DNA from: Brasilonema angustatum HA4187-MV1 | GTDB taxonomy: Bacteria > Cyanobacteriota > Cyanobacteriia > Cyanobacteriales > Nostocaceae | Assembly (NCBI GenBank): GCA_019359695.1 | Contig: JAHHGV010000002.1 | Span: forward strand, 270,534 to 334,533 | Reading direction: 5' to 3' | DNA length: 64,000 nucleotides | Part shown: positions 25,562 to 33,869 of the stretch, in pieces | How positions within the stretch are numbered: position 1 is the first letter of the stretch | Layout: every line of letters begins with the position of its first letter | Made by a program: the position numbers and the translations under genes | The notes under the pieces: model-generated | Told to the model about the DNA's origin: nothing | Databases searched by the model: none | Seen by the model: the letters and a program-made list of their open reading frames with translations, nothing else

Positions 25562-26794
25562 TCAAGAAGCTGGTAAGCGTACTGTAAAACAACTACCAAC
25601 TCCTAATTGACTCGTGACAGTAATCAATCCACCATGATTTTGAGCTATGGCTTGTGCGATCGCCAATCCCAAGCCAGAACCACCTCCCCAATAAGAACGA
25701 GACTGATCTGCTCGCCAAAAGCGCTCAAAAACCTTGTCGATATGTTCTGGCGCAATTCCCACACCTGTGTCTTGCACGTTCACATAAAGCTGGGAAGCGA
25801 CACGACTAGTTTTGATTTCAACTACGCCGGATGATGGTGTGTAATAAAGGGCGTTTTCAATTAAATTAGTAAATAGCCGTGTTAGTTGAACTGAATCACC
25901 CATCAGGTAAAGATTTTCGCTCAACTGAGATATCAAGTTAATTTGCTTGGCTTGAGCTTGAGGTTTATACAGCTGTACTAAGTTCTCTAAAATAGACATT
26001 AAATTGAGAGTCTCCCAATTCTGATTCGGAACTTTATCGGTACGTGCTAACAATAGTAAGTCTTCTGTAAGGCGAGTCATCTGGTTAGTAGCGCTGGCGA
26101 TCGCCTGAAACTTTTCTACCTCTTTTGCTCCTATTTCTTCTGGATATAACAGTGCCAAATCAGCATTAATTTTAATTGCCATTAACGGACTGCGTAGTTC
26201 GTGGGAAGCATCAGCAGTAAACTGTTTGAGCCTTTGAAAACTCTCCTCAATTGGCTGCATCGCTTGACGAGTTAGTAAAATTCCCGCAACTCCACTCAGA
26301 ACCAAAGTTATAATAATTCCACCGCCTAATCCCCAGTTCAATTTTTCGAGCGTTTCCTCAAATTCTTCTAGGGATTGACTTACTCTGATATACCCAACTA
26401 GTTGACCATTATCGCTACCAATAATTGGTATAGTCACTGCTTGAATAGGAACTTTATCAGTCTGAATTTGCACCATTTTGCTTGGCGACAAGGGTAAAGT
26501 TAAGACAGTTTCTCCTTGTTTGGCGATCAAATTTCCTTGAATATCAAACCACTGCAATGCCTGATGACGAGTTATTAAGTCTTGTGGACGAAAGTCACTT
26601 TCTACTGTTAGGTGACCTTTTTCAAACTCTGCATTTGCAGCCGCACTTTGTCCTATGACTATGAGTCTATCTGTTGTTTGTTGAGTCAGACTGCGAGTGA
26701 AAACAACCCGGACTGCTAGAGCAAATATTGCCAGCAGCGATGCAAACACCACTAAGTTAGACAACAACAACCGATAACGAATTTTTTGAAACAC
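25562..26794 (-). CDS. Two-component sensor histidine kinase
   Basis: A 410-residue membrane kinase. Helix 1 is about residues 9-32, a periplasmic sensor region of ~120 residues follows, helix 2 is about 155-175, and then a HAMP-like linker leads to the H-box FTADASHELRSP with phospho-acceptor His198. N-box NLIENALYYTP, G-boxes DTGVGIAPEH and GGSGLGLAIA are intact. It resembles the RppB/NrsS class of cyanobacterial kinases that sense redox or nickel; the sensor domain has no clear metal motif, so the signal is unknown. It follows its response regulator by 76 bp on the same strand, an evident operon. Confidence 0.9.
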   Translation of the reverse strand: MFQKIRYRLLLSNLVVFASLLAIFALAVRVVFTRSLTQQTTDRLIVIGQSAAANAEFEKGHLTVESDFRPQDLITRHQALQWFDIQGNLIAKQGETVLTLPLSPSKMVQIQTDKVPIQAVTIPIIGSDNGQLVGYIRVSQSLEEFEETLEKLNWGLGGGIIITLVLSGVAGILLTRQAMQPIEESFQRLKQFTADASHELRSPLMAIKINADLALLYPEEIGAKEVEKFQAIASATNQMTRLTEDLLLLARTDKVPNQNWETLNLMSILENLVQLYKPQAQAKQINLISQLSENLYLMGDSVQLTRLFTNLIENALYYTPSSGVVEIKTSRVASQLYVNVQDTGVGIAPEHIDKVFERFWRADQSRSYWGGGSGLGLAIAQAIAQNHGGLITVTSQLGVGSCFTVRLPAS

Positions 26795-26870
26795 ATTCTT
26801 ATTATTATCAAATTATCAGTTACTAGCAGAGAGGTTTGCTGCTACAAATGCTAAAAACTAACCAATGATT

Positions 26871-27545
26871 TCACTTGTGACCGAGACGATAACCAATGCC
26901 ATAGATATTTTCAATAAAGTCTTCTGAGCTTCCAGCCCCTCTGAGCTTATTCCGTAAATTGGTGATATGAGTTTTGATGGTTTGTTCTCCAGAAGACTTA
27001 TCAAATTCCCACAGTTTATCAAGAATTGCCGAACGAGTCAAAACTTTATTTGGATTTCTCAAAAAACATTCTAATATCATGTATTCTTTAGGAGTTAATG
27101 ATAGAGTATTCCCTGCATAAGTAACTTGTTGGGTAGCAGGATTAAGTTGCATTTCCCCGTGGATTAAAATCGGTGGGCGAATCTCTTGACTTCTCCTAGC
27201 TAAAGCCCTGATGCGTGCTGCTAACTCTTTTAAGTCAAAGGGTTTGATTAAATAATCATCAGCTCCAGCATCAAGTCCAATAATTTTATCGCCTGTTGTA
27301 TCTCTTGCTGTCAGCATTAAGATGAGAGCGTTGGATGAAGCAGCACGTAAACGCTGACACAAAGTAATTCCATCTAATTTAGGGAGCATTAAATCTAATA
27401 AAATGAGTTCGTATAACCCTGATTGAGACCATTCCCAGCCCTCAAGCCCATCAGTTGTGATATCCACAATATGGTGTTGGCGTCTTAAATACTCAGCTAA
27501 TGGTTTGGCAATGCGATCGTCATCTTCAACTATCAAAATTCTCAT
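26871..27545 (-). CDS. OmpR/PhoB-type response regulator
   Basis: A 224-residue regulator. The receiver domain (1-120) has the acidic pocket VEDDD (6-10), phospho-acceptor Asp51 in LLDLMLPKLDG, and KPF. The C-terminal winged helix has LTPKEYMILECFLRNPNKVLTR-like and THITNLRNKLR segments. It resembles RppA/NrsR. It is first in the operon with the kinase at 25562. Proteins of this class bind pairs of ~6-bp half-sites 11 bp apart, just what is found at three nearby promoters, so it is the likely regulator of COG4705-B, the PepSY gene and DUF2127. Confidence 0.92.
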   Translation of the reverse strand: MRILIVEDDDRIAKPLAEYLRRQHHIVDITTDGLEGWEWSQSGLYELILLDLMLPKLDGITLCQRLRAASSNALILMLTARDTTGDKIIGLDAGADDYLIKPFDLKELAARIRALARRSQEIRPPILIHGEMQLNPATQQVTYAGNTLSLTPKEYMILECFLRNPNKVLTRSAILDKLWEFDKSSGEQTIKTHITNLRNKLRGAGSSEDFIENIYGIGYRLGHK

Positions 27546-27704
27546 AATGAACCATTTCTAACTTGTTAGGGCTTGACAAAACTGGGTGAGTATACAATGT
27601 ATTAAGTGCAATGTCTAGCGACTAAGCAACTCCCAGGTATTGAAGTTTGGCAAGAAGTTTGGCAAGGGGATGATTCTCTCATTCCTAAGCTGTTTTGATC
27701 TACC

Positions 27705-27735
27705 AAGCCCTGTTTGGTGAAAGAAACAGGGCTTC
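27705..27735. terminator. Hairpin AAGCCCTGTTT / AAACAGGGCTT
   Basis: A perfect 11-bp stem with a 9-nt loop, 12 bp after the stop of the Uma2-type pseudogene on the minus strand. Neither strand has a long T-run, so it may act as a weak terminator or be a dispersed palindrome. The spacer 27546-27704 holds a short protein-like plus-strand tail (IEVWQEVWQGDDSLIPKLF, then stop near 27697) that I cannot assign. Confidence 0.45.
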
Positions 27736-27746
27736 TACTCAAGTAT

Positions 27747-28468
27747 CAAGCTTCTGGTTCTATCCCCGATACTCGCAATTGTGCTGCCAATTTTTCAGCG
27801 CGTTGTCGTTCTTGTTCAGCTAAATAATTCTTGTTGGAATAAAGCAGGGAGCAGGTGAGACAGCGCTCTTGGTAGGGTTTCCCGACAGCCAGGCGACTGC
27901 GTTAGCGCAGCGAGACCGGAGGTCTTCCCCGATAGCCGTAAGGCGTGGCCGTTCCCACTAGGGGAGCAGGGAGTAGGGAGAGAAAGAGTTTGAGCCTTAT
28001 TTACTTTTCTTTACACAGTTTGATTTTTTTTGCACCGACTTACTTAATTAAAATTAGGGGATTTAAACAAGGACGTCTTGTTGAATCGTGCTACGCATCT
28101 GTCAACAATTTTTTTGAATTCTTCCATTAATAAATTAAGGGGCTTGAATCCAATATCCTGGGCTAATTTTTTGCTGTTGCCTGTTCCCTATTCCCTGTTC
28201 CCGCCCCGGAGGGGCTGGTCACACGGATATTAGGCACGTATGCCCAATCGGGAGCTTTAATGACAATTTTGCCATTCACGGTAGCGCAAATGCCATAATT
28301 CGTTGAATTCAAAGCGTTTTCAGGTAATCTACCAGCAATTTCTAAACTTTCGGTTAAAGCTGCGGCAAGGGGAGGCTGGTTAATGTTATCCACTGGTTCG
28401 TCTGGTAGTACGTAATCATCGGGTAATTTTTCCCAAGTTATTTGGTAATTGTGGGTAGCAGTGGCTAT
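27747..28468 (-). pseudogene. Uma2-family (DUF820) nuclease-like gene, broken
   Basis: The N-terminal piece, read on the minus strand from about 28468 to 28221, gives ATATHNYQITWEKLPDDYVL, VDNINQPPLAAALTESLEIA and IVIKAPDWAYVPN. These are typical of the Uma2 subgroup related to PD-(D/E)XK nucleases. The usual start Met is lost. The C-terminal piece (about 27838-27747) reads YLAEQERQRAEKLAAQLRVS and ends GIEPEA-stop, the usual tail. The middle is missing and is replaced by GC-rich repeats (27848-27970) and AT-rich DNA. Confidence 0.7.
27848..27970. repeat. GC-rich dispersed repeat block
   Basis: It contains GGTGAGACAGCGC, GGGTTTCCCGACAG, GACTGCGTTAGCGCAGCGAG, ACCGGAGGTCTTCCCCGATA and GCCGTAAGGCGTGGC, the same modules as at 4690-5050 and 45045-45195. 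It lies inside the broken Uma2 gene, so insertion probably helped to break it. Confidence 0.75.
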
Positions 28469-28541
28469 CGGGTGTCCCTTTGGGTGTTCAAGCGCTGTTT
28501 GTCCTTAAAGCCTCTGCGTGCGAGCGAAAAGAGGTATAATT

Positions 28542-30101
28542 CTATTCCTCATCCGGTGCCAAATCTTCTTCCGTTAGCCCCTGCTGCGGTATTGCAGCAA
28601 TAATCGCATCTATAACCTTTGAGACGGGCAAAATTTCTATGTTATAGTCGGCGTATTTTTGCCCTTTTGGGACAATTGCCCTTTTAAATCCCAATTTTGC
28701 CGCTTCTTTTAACCGCAGTTCCATTTGCGATACTGAGCGAACTTGTCCTCCCAGGCCAACTTCCCCTATAAGTACGGTAGCAGGATCAACAATCCGATCG
28801 CGGAAACTAGCCACAATAGCGATCGCAATTCCTAAATCCACTGCTGGTTCTGCTACACTTAACCCACCTGCAGATGCCACATAAGAATCCAGCTTTGACA
28901 TTGGAATCCCGACTCGCTTTTCTAGCACCGCCAAAATCTGCACTAAGCGGTTATAATCTATACCAGTTCCCGCCCGACGTGGTGAGGGGTAGCTGGTAGG
29001 ACTTACTAAAGCTTGCAATTCGACGACAATCGGGCGTGTCCCTTCACAAGCAACGACAATTGCAGTACCTGGAGCCGGATCATCGCGGTTGCCTAAAAAT
29101 AGCTCTGAGGGGTTGGGGACTTCACGCAGTCCGTTGTCAACCATTTCAAAGATGCCGATTTCATGAGTTGCTCCAAAACGGTTTTTGACTGTCCGTAATA
29201 ACCGATGGGATGCAAAGCGATCGCCTTCAAAATATAACACTGTGTCAACGAGGTGTTCCAAGACTTTTGGTCCGGCGATCGCCCCTTCTTTGGTGACGTG
29301 TCCCACTATTAACATTGTGATGTCATCGTGCTTTGCCACTTTCATCAAAGCTGCGGTACATTCGCGTACCTGGGCGACAGAACCTGGTGCAGAGGTCAGC
29401 GCCGGGAAGAACACTGTTTGAATACTATCAATAATTGTCACATTCGGTTTGAGTGAATCCATCTCCCGCAGGATTTCTTCTAAATCTGTTTCAGGCAAAA
29501 TGTATAAATCAGCACCTACACGCTCTGCTTCTTCTATTTTGGGTGTTTCTTGGGGAGTTACTTCGGGAGTTTCTTGTACTGCTATACTATTGCCATTACC
29601 GTTACCATCAGCTACTAAACTTAGGGGTTTTCCTACTCCCAAGCGAGAAGCTCTCAATTTTACCTGTTGTCCTGATTCTTCTCCAGAAACATAGAGGATG
29701 CGGTATCTTTGTGCCAGTTGATTTGATACTTGCAACAGCAGCGTAGATTTCCCAATTCCTGGATCACCGCCTATCAGCACCATAGAACCGGGAACAACTC
29801 CACCGCCAAGAACGCGATCTAATTCTTCATAGCCAGAAGCCCAACGTGTGACATGGCGATCGCTAATCTGGTCAAAAGTTAAAGAAGCACGTGGTTTGGC
29901 TGGTTTTGTTGTAGGAGTTTTGCCTTTCCCAGCTTGACCATGCCATCCACTCACTCCGCGACTTGGCACATCTGTTGATGACTGAATCGTAATTTGCTCT
30001 TCTAAAGAGTTGTAGGTGCCGCAAGCTGGACACTTACCAAACCATTGAGGGGATTCTGCTCCACATTCGTTACAAACGTAATAACTTTTTGGCTTTGGCA
30101 T
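28542..30101 (-). CDS. radA: DNA repair protein RadA
   Basis: A RecA-like branch-migration ATPase acting in recombinational repair, 519 residues. An N-terminal zinc finger (Cys10, Cys13, Cys24, Cys27) is followed by the Walker A motif GGDPGIGKST (111-120), the RadA-specific KNRFG motif in LLRTVKNRFGATHEIG, and a Lon-protease-like C-terminal domain (AVDLGIAIAIVASF, VGLGGQVRSV). An insert of ~35 Glu/Pro-rich residues after residue 165 is usual for cyanobacterial RadA. It is divergent from rpaB, with 160 bp between. Confidence 0.95.
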   Translation of the reverse strand: MPKPKSYYVCNECGAESPQWFGKCPACGTYNSLEEQITIQSSTDVPSRGVSGWHGQAGKGKTPTTKPAKPRASLTFDQISDRHVTRWASGYEELDRVLGGGVVPGSMVLIGGDPGIGKSTLLLQVSNQLAQRYRILYVSGEESGQQVKLRASRLGVGKPLSLVADGNGNGNSIAVQETPEVTPQETPKIEEAERVGADLYILPETDLEEILREMDSLKPNVTIIDSIQTVFFPALTSAPGSVAQVRECTAALMKVAKHDDITMLIVGHVTKEGAIAGPKVLEHLVDTVLYFEGDRFASHRLLRTVKNRFGATHEIGIFEMVDNGLREVPNPSELFLGNRDDPAPGTAIVVACEGTRPIVVELQALVSPTSYPSPRRAGTGIDYNRLVQILAVLEKRVGIPMSKLDSYVASAGGLSVAEPAVDLGIAIAIVASFRDRIVDPATVLIGEVGLGGQVRSVSQMELRLKEAAKLGFKRAIVPKGQKYADYNIEILPVSKVIDAIIAAIPQQGLTEEDLAPDEE

Positions 30102-30270
30102 TCTTAATATTATTAAATATTCTTAATCTTTGCTTAAGTTTTTGAGCAAACTAAAATCCAATAATTGTAGTATCTGCAGGTTTTTTTCAATCAATTTGTG
30201 AAATGATATCTTAATAATATGGTAGTAAAAATTAATCATGAAAAATTTTAGTTAAGGAGCATTGACAAAC

Positions 30271-30999
30271 TTGGAAAGTCATAAAGAAAAAATTCTAGTG
30301 GTAGATGACGAAGCCAGTATTCGCCGGATTTTAGAAACGCGCCTTTCGATGATTGGTTACGATGTGGTAACGGCTGGTGACGGGGAGGAAGCTCTGGATA
30401 CTTTTCGCAAAGCAGAGCCTGACTTAGTGGTTTTAGACGTGATGATGCCGAAGCTAGATGGTTACGGCGTGTGCCAAGAATTACGTAAAGAATCAGATGT
30501 CCCTATTATTATGTTAACAGCCTTGGGGGACGTAGCTGATCGAATTACGGGTTTAGAATTAGGTGCTGATGACTACGTAGTCAAACCTTTTTCCCCTAAG
30601 GAGCTAGAAGCCCGCATTCGCTCAGTACTACGGCGAGTAGACAAAACAGGTGCCTCTGGAATTCCTAGTTCTGGAGTTATTCACGTTGCTACTATCAAAA
30701 TTGACACGAATAAGCGGCAAGTGTATAAAGGCGATGAGCGCATTCGGTTAACAGGCATGGAGTTTAGCTTACTAGAGTTGTTAGTCAGCCGTTCTGGAGA
30801 AGCTTTCTCCCGTTCAGAAATTTTACAAGAAGTCTGGGGATATACACCAGAACGCCATGTGGATACTCGTGTAGTAGATGTGCATATCTCCCGTTTGCGG
30901 GCAAAATTGGAAGATGATCCAAGTAATCCAGAATTAATCCTGACGGCAAGAGGAACTGGTTACTTATTTCAACGCATTATTGAACCAGGAGACGAATAA
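30271..30999 (+). CDS. rpaB: Response regulator RpaB (Ycf27)
   Basis: The essential cyanobacterial/plastid OmpR-type regulator that acts with NblS and controls high-light and photosystem genes through HLR1 sites. The receiver domain has phospho-acceptor Asp56 in VVLDVMMPKLDGYGVCQ, and ITGLELGADDYVVKPFSPKE is nearly invariant in RpaB. The C-terminal winged helix has LTGMEFSLLELLVSRSGEAF and RHVDTRVVDVHISRLR. I take TTG at 30271 (MESHKEKILVV, matching relatives) because AAGGAG at 30254 is 11 bp away; the TTG at 30262 is too close. A good HLR1-like site lies upstream of psaA in this same window. Confidence 0.95.
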   Translation: MESHKEKILVVDDEASIRRILETRLSMIGYDVVTAGDGEEALDTFRKAEPDLVVLDVMMPKLDGYGVCQELRKESDVPIIMLTALGDVADRITGLELGADDYVVKPFSPKELEARIRSVLRRVDKTGASGIPSSGVIHVATIKIDTNKRQVYKGDERIRLTGMEFSLLELLVSRSGEAFSRSEILQEVWGYTPERHVDTRVVDVHISRLRAKLEDDPSNPELILTARGTGYLFQRIIEPGDE

Positions 31000-31092
31000 C
31001 AATAAGGGGATACTAACGGCTAATGAATTAGCCGTGTCGTTTCCCTCTGGGCTTTTAAAAGATGGAGTTTCCCACTTACCGCAAGATTTTAG

Positions 31093-31731
31093 ATGACTAA
31101 ATCCGATCCCAATAGGGTTCTGCGGCGTCTACCTATCGTAGTAGGTGGGTTGGGCGCTGTCCTTTTGCTGATTAACCGTTTGCTATCACCAGAATTAACA
31201 AATTCTCAAGCGCGTGCAGATGTTCTGGGTGTGATTTTGAGTGCTGTCTTGATTTTAGTAGGGTTAATTTGGCAGCAAGTACAACCGCGTTTACCTGAAG
31301 CCGTACAACTGATTGGCGAAGAAGGTTTTGTACTTGCACCGGATTTACCGGAAACTGTGAAAACAGAACTAGCCTGGGCATCACATTTGTTATTAACTAA
31401 TACTGTGACGCGATCGCTCGTCGTTTTCTACAAGAATAAAGTTTTGTTACGTCGGGGAATTCTAAGTCCCAAGTCGGAAGTTGTACCAGGACTAATCTTA
31501 AAAAGAGTGCTAGAAAAACACAAGGCAGTTTATCTGGTAGATTTAAAAGTTTACCCAGGAAGAGTTGAATTTGATTATTTGCCAGACAACACTCAAGGTG
31601 TCATTTGTCAACCCATTGGTGAAGATGGAGTCTTAATTTTGGCAGCGAATGCTCCTCGCAGTTACACTAAACAAGATGAAAATTGGATTGCGGGAATTGC
31701 AGATAAATTAGCTGTAACTTTAAATCAGTGA
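31093..31731 (+). CDS. Cofactor assembly of complex C, subunit B-type protein
   Basis: A 212-residue protein with two N-terminal membrane helices (LPIVVGGLGAVLLLINRLL and ADVLGVILSAVLILVGLIW), followed by a soluble domain (EEGFVLAPDLPETVKTELAW, then LVVFYKNKVLLRRG). It matches the cyanobacterial/plastid CCB2/CCB4-type proteins, which help attach the covalent heme c(i) to cytochrome b6 on the stromal/cytoplasmic side. It lies 93 bp after rpaB on the same strand and could be cotranscribed. Its 3' end runs into a block of heptameric repeats; the stop TGA overlaps their start. Confidence 0.8.
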   Translation: MTKSDPNRVLRRLPIVVGGLGAVLLLINRLLSPELTNSQARADVLGVILSAVLILVGLIWQQVQPRLPEAVQLIGEEGFVLAPDLPETVKTELAWASHLLLTNTVTRSLVVFYKNKVLLRRGILSPKSEVVPGLILKRVLEKHKAVYLVDLKVYPGRVEFDYLPDNTQGVICQPIGEDGVLILAANAPRSYTKQDENWIAGIADKLAVTLNQ

Positions 31732-31839
31732 ATAGGGAATAGGGAACAGGGAACAGGGAACAGGGAACAGTGAACAGTGAACAGTAAACGACTGATAACT
31801 GATAACTGGTAACTGATAACTGGTAACTGATAACTGTTA
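31731..31839. repeat. Two adjoining heptameric tandem repeat arrays
   Basis: The first array repeats AACAGGG about four times, then AACAGTG about twice. It changes directly into an array of CTGATAA / CTGGTAA, about six units. Both have a 7-bp period, as in the short tandemly repeated repeats of heterocystous cyanobacteria. They fill the space between the CCB-type gene and the DUF456 gene. Confidence 0.85.
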
Positions 31840-31873
31840 TTTGGTGTATAGCAAAATCAACAACGAAAAAATT

Positions 31874-32392
31874 ATGCAAATTCTTTATTGGTTACTAGTT
31901 GCCGTTATGGCTGTGGGTATTGTCGGTGCTGTAGTTCCTGCGATTCCAGGAGCCAGTTTAATTTTAATAGCAATTATCATTTGGGGATTTATAAGTGATT
32001 CTTTTGCTGCAATACAAACACCACTCATTGTCACAATTGTTGTTTTACTCCTGAGTCTGGGAGTTGATTTTTTAGCAAGCTACTTGGGTGCAAAAAAAGC
32101 AGGTGCAAGTCAGTGGGGACAAATTGGTGCAATTGTTGGGTTAGTACTAGGTTTCTTAGGATTATTGCCAGCATTACCTTTTGGTGGTCCATTACTTGGA
32201 ATGTTACTCGGACCACTAGTTGGAGCAATTATTGGTGAGTATCTTTATCGACGAGATTTTGGACTAGCGATTAAAGCTGGTATTGGAATTGTCGCAGGTA
32301 CGCTGGTTGGCAATTTGATTCAAGGTTTGCTGGCGATCGCAGCAGTTGTCGTTTTCCTCGTCACAACTTGGCCCCAGGTTTTTGGGACTTAG
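31874..32392 (+). CDS. DUF456-type membrane protein
   Basis: A 172-residue protein made mostly of Gly/Ala/Leu-rich helices with the family pattern: VGIVGAVVPAIPGASLILIA near the start, LASYLGAKKAGASQWGQIGA in the middle, GPLLGMLLGPLVGAIIGEYL, then a glycine-zipper-like tail. The function is not known. I take the ATG at 31874 over an upstream GTG at 31841, because the earlier start would translate the edge of the heptamer array. It follows the CCB-type gene on the same strand. Confidence 0.8.
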   Translation: MQILYWLLVAVMAVGIVGAVVPAIPGASLILIAIIIWGFISDSFAAIQTPLIVTIVVLLLSLGVDFLASYLGAKKAGASQWGQIGAIVGLVLGFLGLLPALPFGGPLLGMLLGPLVGAIIGEYLYRRDFGLAIKAGIGIVAGTLVGNLIQGLLAIAAVVVFLVTTWPQVFGT

Positions 32393-32415
32393 AATGGGAT
32401 GCTCCTGCTGCTTTT

Positions 32416-33066
32416 TTAATTATTTCCTTTCAAAGCTGCTACTAAAATTCGCATCACTTGCTCCAAATCTTCAGGAACCCGATAGCTATTAATCCCCTGT
32501 TCAAAATGCTTTATCTTACGGTCAAGCCTACCGAATTGCCATATTGTGCCTGTAGAAACAACACCAATTAAAATTGGCTGTTGGTCAACTGTAGTCGCTC
32601 TTGACCACTGATCGAGTGCCACTAATTCAGCGACTAACTGCGTAAAACCTCGCGTAAAATCTTCGTATTTTGCCTCAATTACTAACAATTGATTCACGGA
32701 ATTTACCCGCAGTAAATAATCTAAACTACCTTGAAGCCAATTAGAAACCTTCAGACTATATTCAATTCGTAATTCTGCCTGTGTGTAATGAATTAACTCC
32801 GTCACCACTCGCGAGATGAGAATTTCTCGTCTTGCGAGTTCGTTAGTCAACGGTACAAACGGTAGTACTTCCTCAATGCGATCGCGTAATTCTCCCAAAC
32901 GGTCAAGTTCATCAGGGAACTGGGGTAAATTGAGCGTTTTTCTAGTTAAACTATAGCCAAATTCTTGAGCGAGTTCGCTAGCTTCAAAGCCAAGATCAAA
33001 GTATCGGCTGAAAGTATAACTTTGATTGGAGTCAAGAATTGACATAGCTAAAGCCGCACATGACAT
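32416..33066 (-). CDS. PD-(D/E)XK nuclease-like protein
   Basis: A 216-residue cytoplasmic protein. The central segment GSLDYLLRVNSVNQLLVIEAKYEDFTRGFTQL carries the Asp...Glu-x-Lys arrangement (D in GSLDY, then IEAKY) with a following Gln, as in PD-(D/E)XK nuclease folds. The N-terminal half is helical and has no domain I recognise. Related proteins occur in cyanobacteria, but I know no function. It is on the minus strand next to, and 64 bp upstream of, nothing obviously linked: the PP2C gene at 33131 reads toward it, so cotranscription is possible. A nuclease role is inferred from the motif alone. Confidence 0.6.
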   Translation of the reverse strand: MSCAALAMSILDSNQSYTFSRYFDLGFEASELAQEFGYSLTRKTLNLPQFPDELDRLGELRDRIEEVLPFVPLTNELARREILISRVVTELIHYTQAELRIEYSLKVSNWLQGSLDYLLRVNSVNQLLVIEAKYEDFTRGFTQLVAELVALDQWSRATTVDQQPILIGVVSTGTIWQFGRLDRKIKHFEQGINSYRVPEDLEQVMRILVAALKGNN

Positions 33067-33130
33067 TTTTCTTATATCATGGATAGATAAGCAGTGCTTT
33101 AGCTAAAGTCCTGTTCTTAAAACCTCTTTC

Positions 33131-33853
33131 CTACTCCAGCGCGACAATAACAACGGTAATATTATCGTGCCCGCCCTGCTCTTTGGCTGCTTCAACTAGG
33201 GAAAAAGCAGCTTTTTTAGGCACAGGGAGTTGGAGATAGTCAGCAATTTTCGGATCGGCGAGTTCTTCTGTTAAACCATCACTACATAACAGTAGGCGAT
33301 CGCCCCTTTTCACATCTAGTTGTTGGACATCAATTTGATTAATGTCTTCACGCCCTAAACAGCGAGACAACACATGACGATAGGGATGCATCCGGGCTTC
33401 TTGTTGGGTAATTTCACCCATTTTAATCGCGCGTGCTATCCAAGTATGGTCTTCTGTGATTTGTTGCAATTGCGAATCTCGAAAACGGTATAGCCTTGAG
33501 TCACCAACATGAGCGTATAAAGGTGGCTCTTTAGGGCGAAAAATGACCACTACAATTGTTGTGCCCATGTCAGAACGTTCCGGATGATTTTGCTGATCAA
33601 GCAAAATCGCTTCATTCGCCTGTAATAAAGCTTCCTTTAATAACTCCTCCGAAGGCTTAGAAGAATCCCAATTAGCACTCAAGTACGCCTCAATTTGCCC
33701 AGTCGCAATACGGCTTGCTTGTTCACCTCCTGCATGACCACCCATGCCATCAGCGACAATGAAGAAACGCCCCTGTTGGTCGATATAGTGAGCATCCTGA
33801 TTATTAGAACGAATAAGTCCCGGATCAGTAACACCGGTAAAATTAAGTTTCAT
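33131..33853 (-). CDS. PP2C-family protein Ser/Thr phosphatase
   Basis: A 240-residue single-domain bacterial PP2C (Stp/PrpC type). Metal-binding motifs are complete: RSNNQDAHYID near residue 15, FIVADGMGGHAGGEQAS near 31, LLCSDGLTEEL near 190, and GGHDNITVVIV at the end. It removes phosphate from Ser/Thr in proteins, with Mn/Mg. It sits 16 bp downstream of an AarF/UbiB kinase-like gene on the same strand, almost certainly an operon. Whether the two act on one target is not known. Confidence 0.92.
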   Translation of the reverse strand: MKLNFTGVTDPGLIRSNNQDAHYIDQQGRFFIVADGMGGHAGGEQASRIATGQIEAYLSANWDSSKPSEELLKEALLQANEAILLDQQNHPERSDMGTTIVVVIFRPKEPPLYAHVGDSRLYRFRDSQLQQITEDHTWIARAIKMGEITQQEARMHPYRHVLSRCLGREDINQIDVQQLDVKRGDRLLLCSDGLTEELADPKIADYLQLPVPKKAAFSLVEAAKEQGGHDNITVVIVALE

Positions 33854-33869
33854 ATACCATTCACAAAAT

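Noticed and set aside
27945..28130. 61-codon plus-strand open frame
   Set aside because: It starts in the GC-rich repeat and continues through AT-rich filler inside the broken Uma2 gene.
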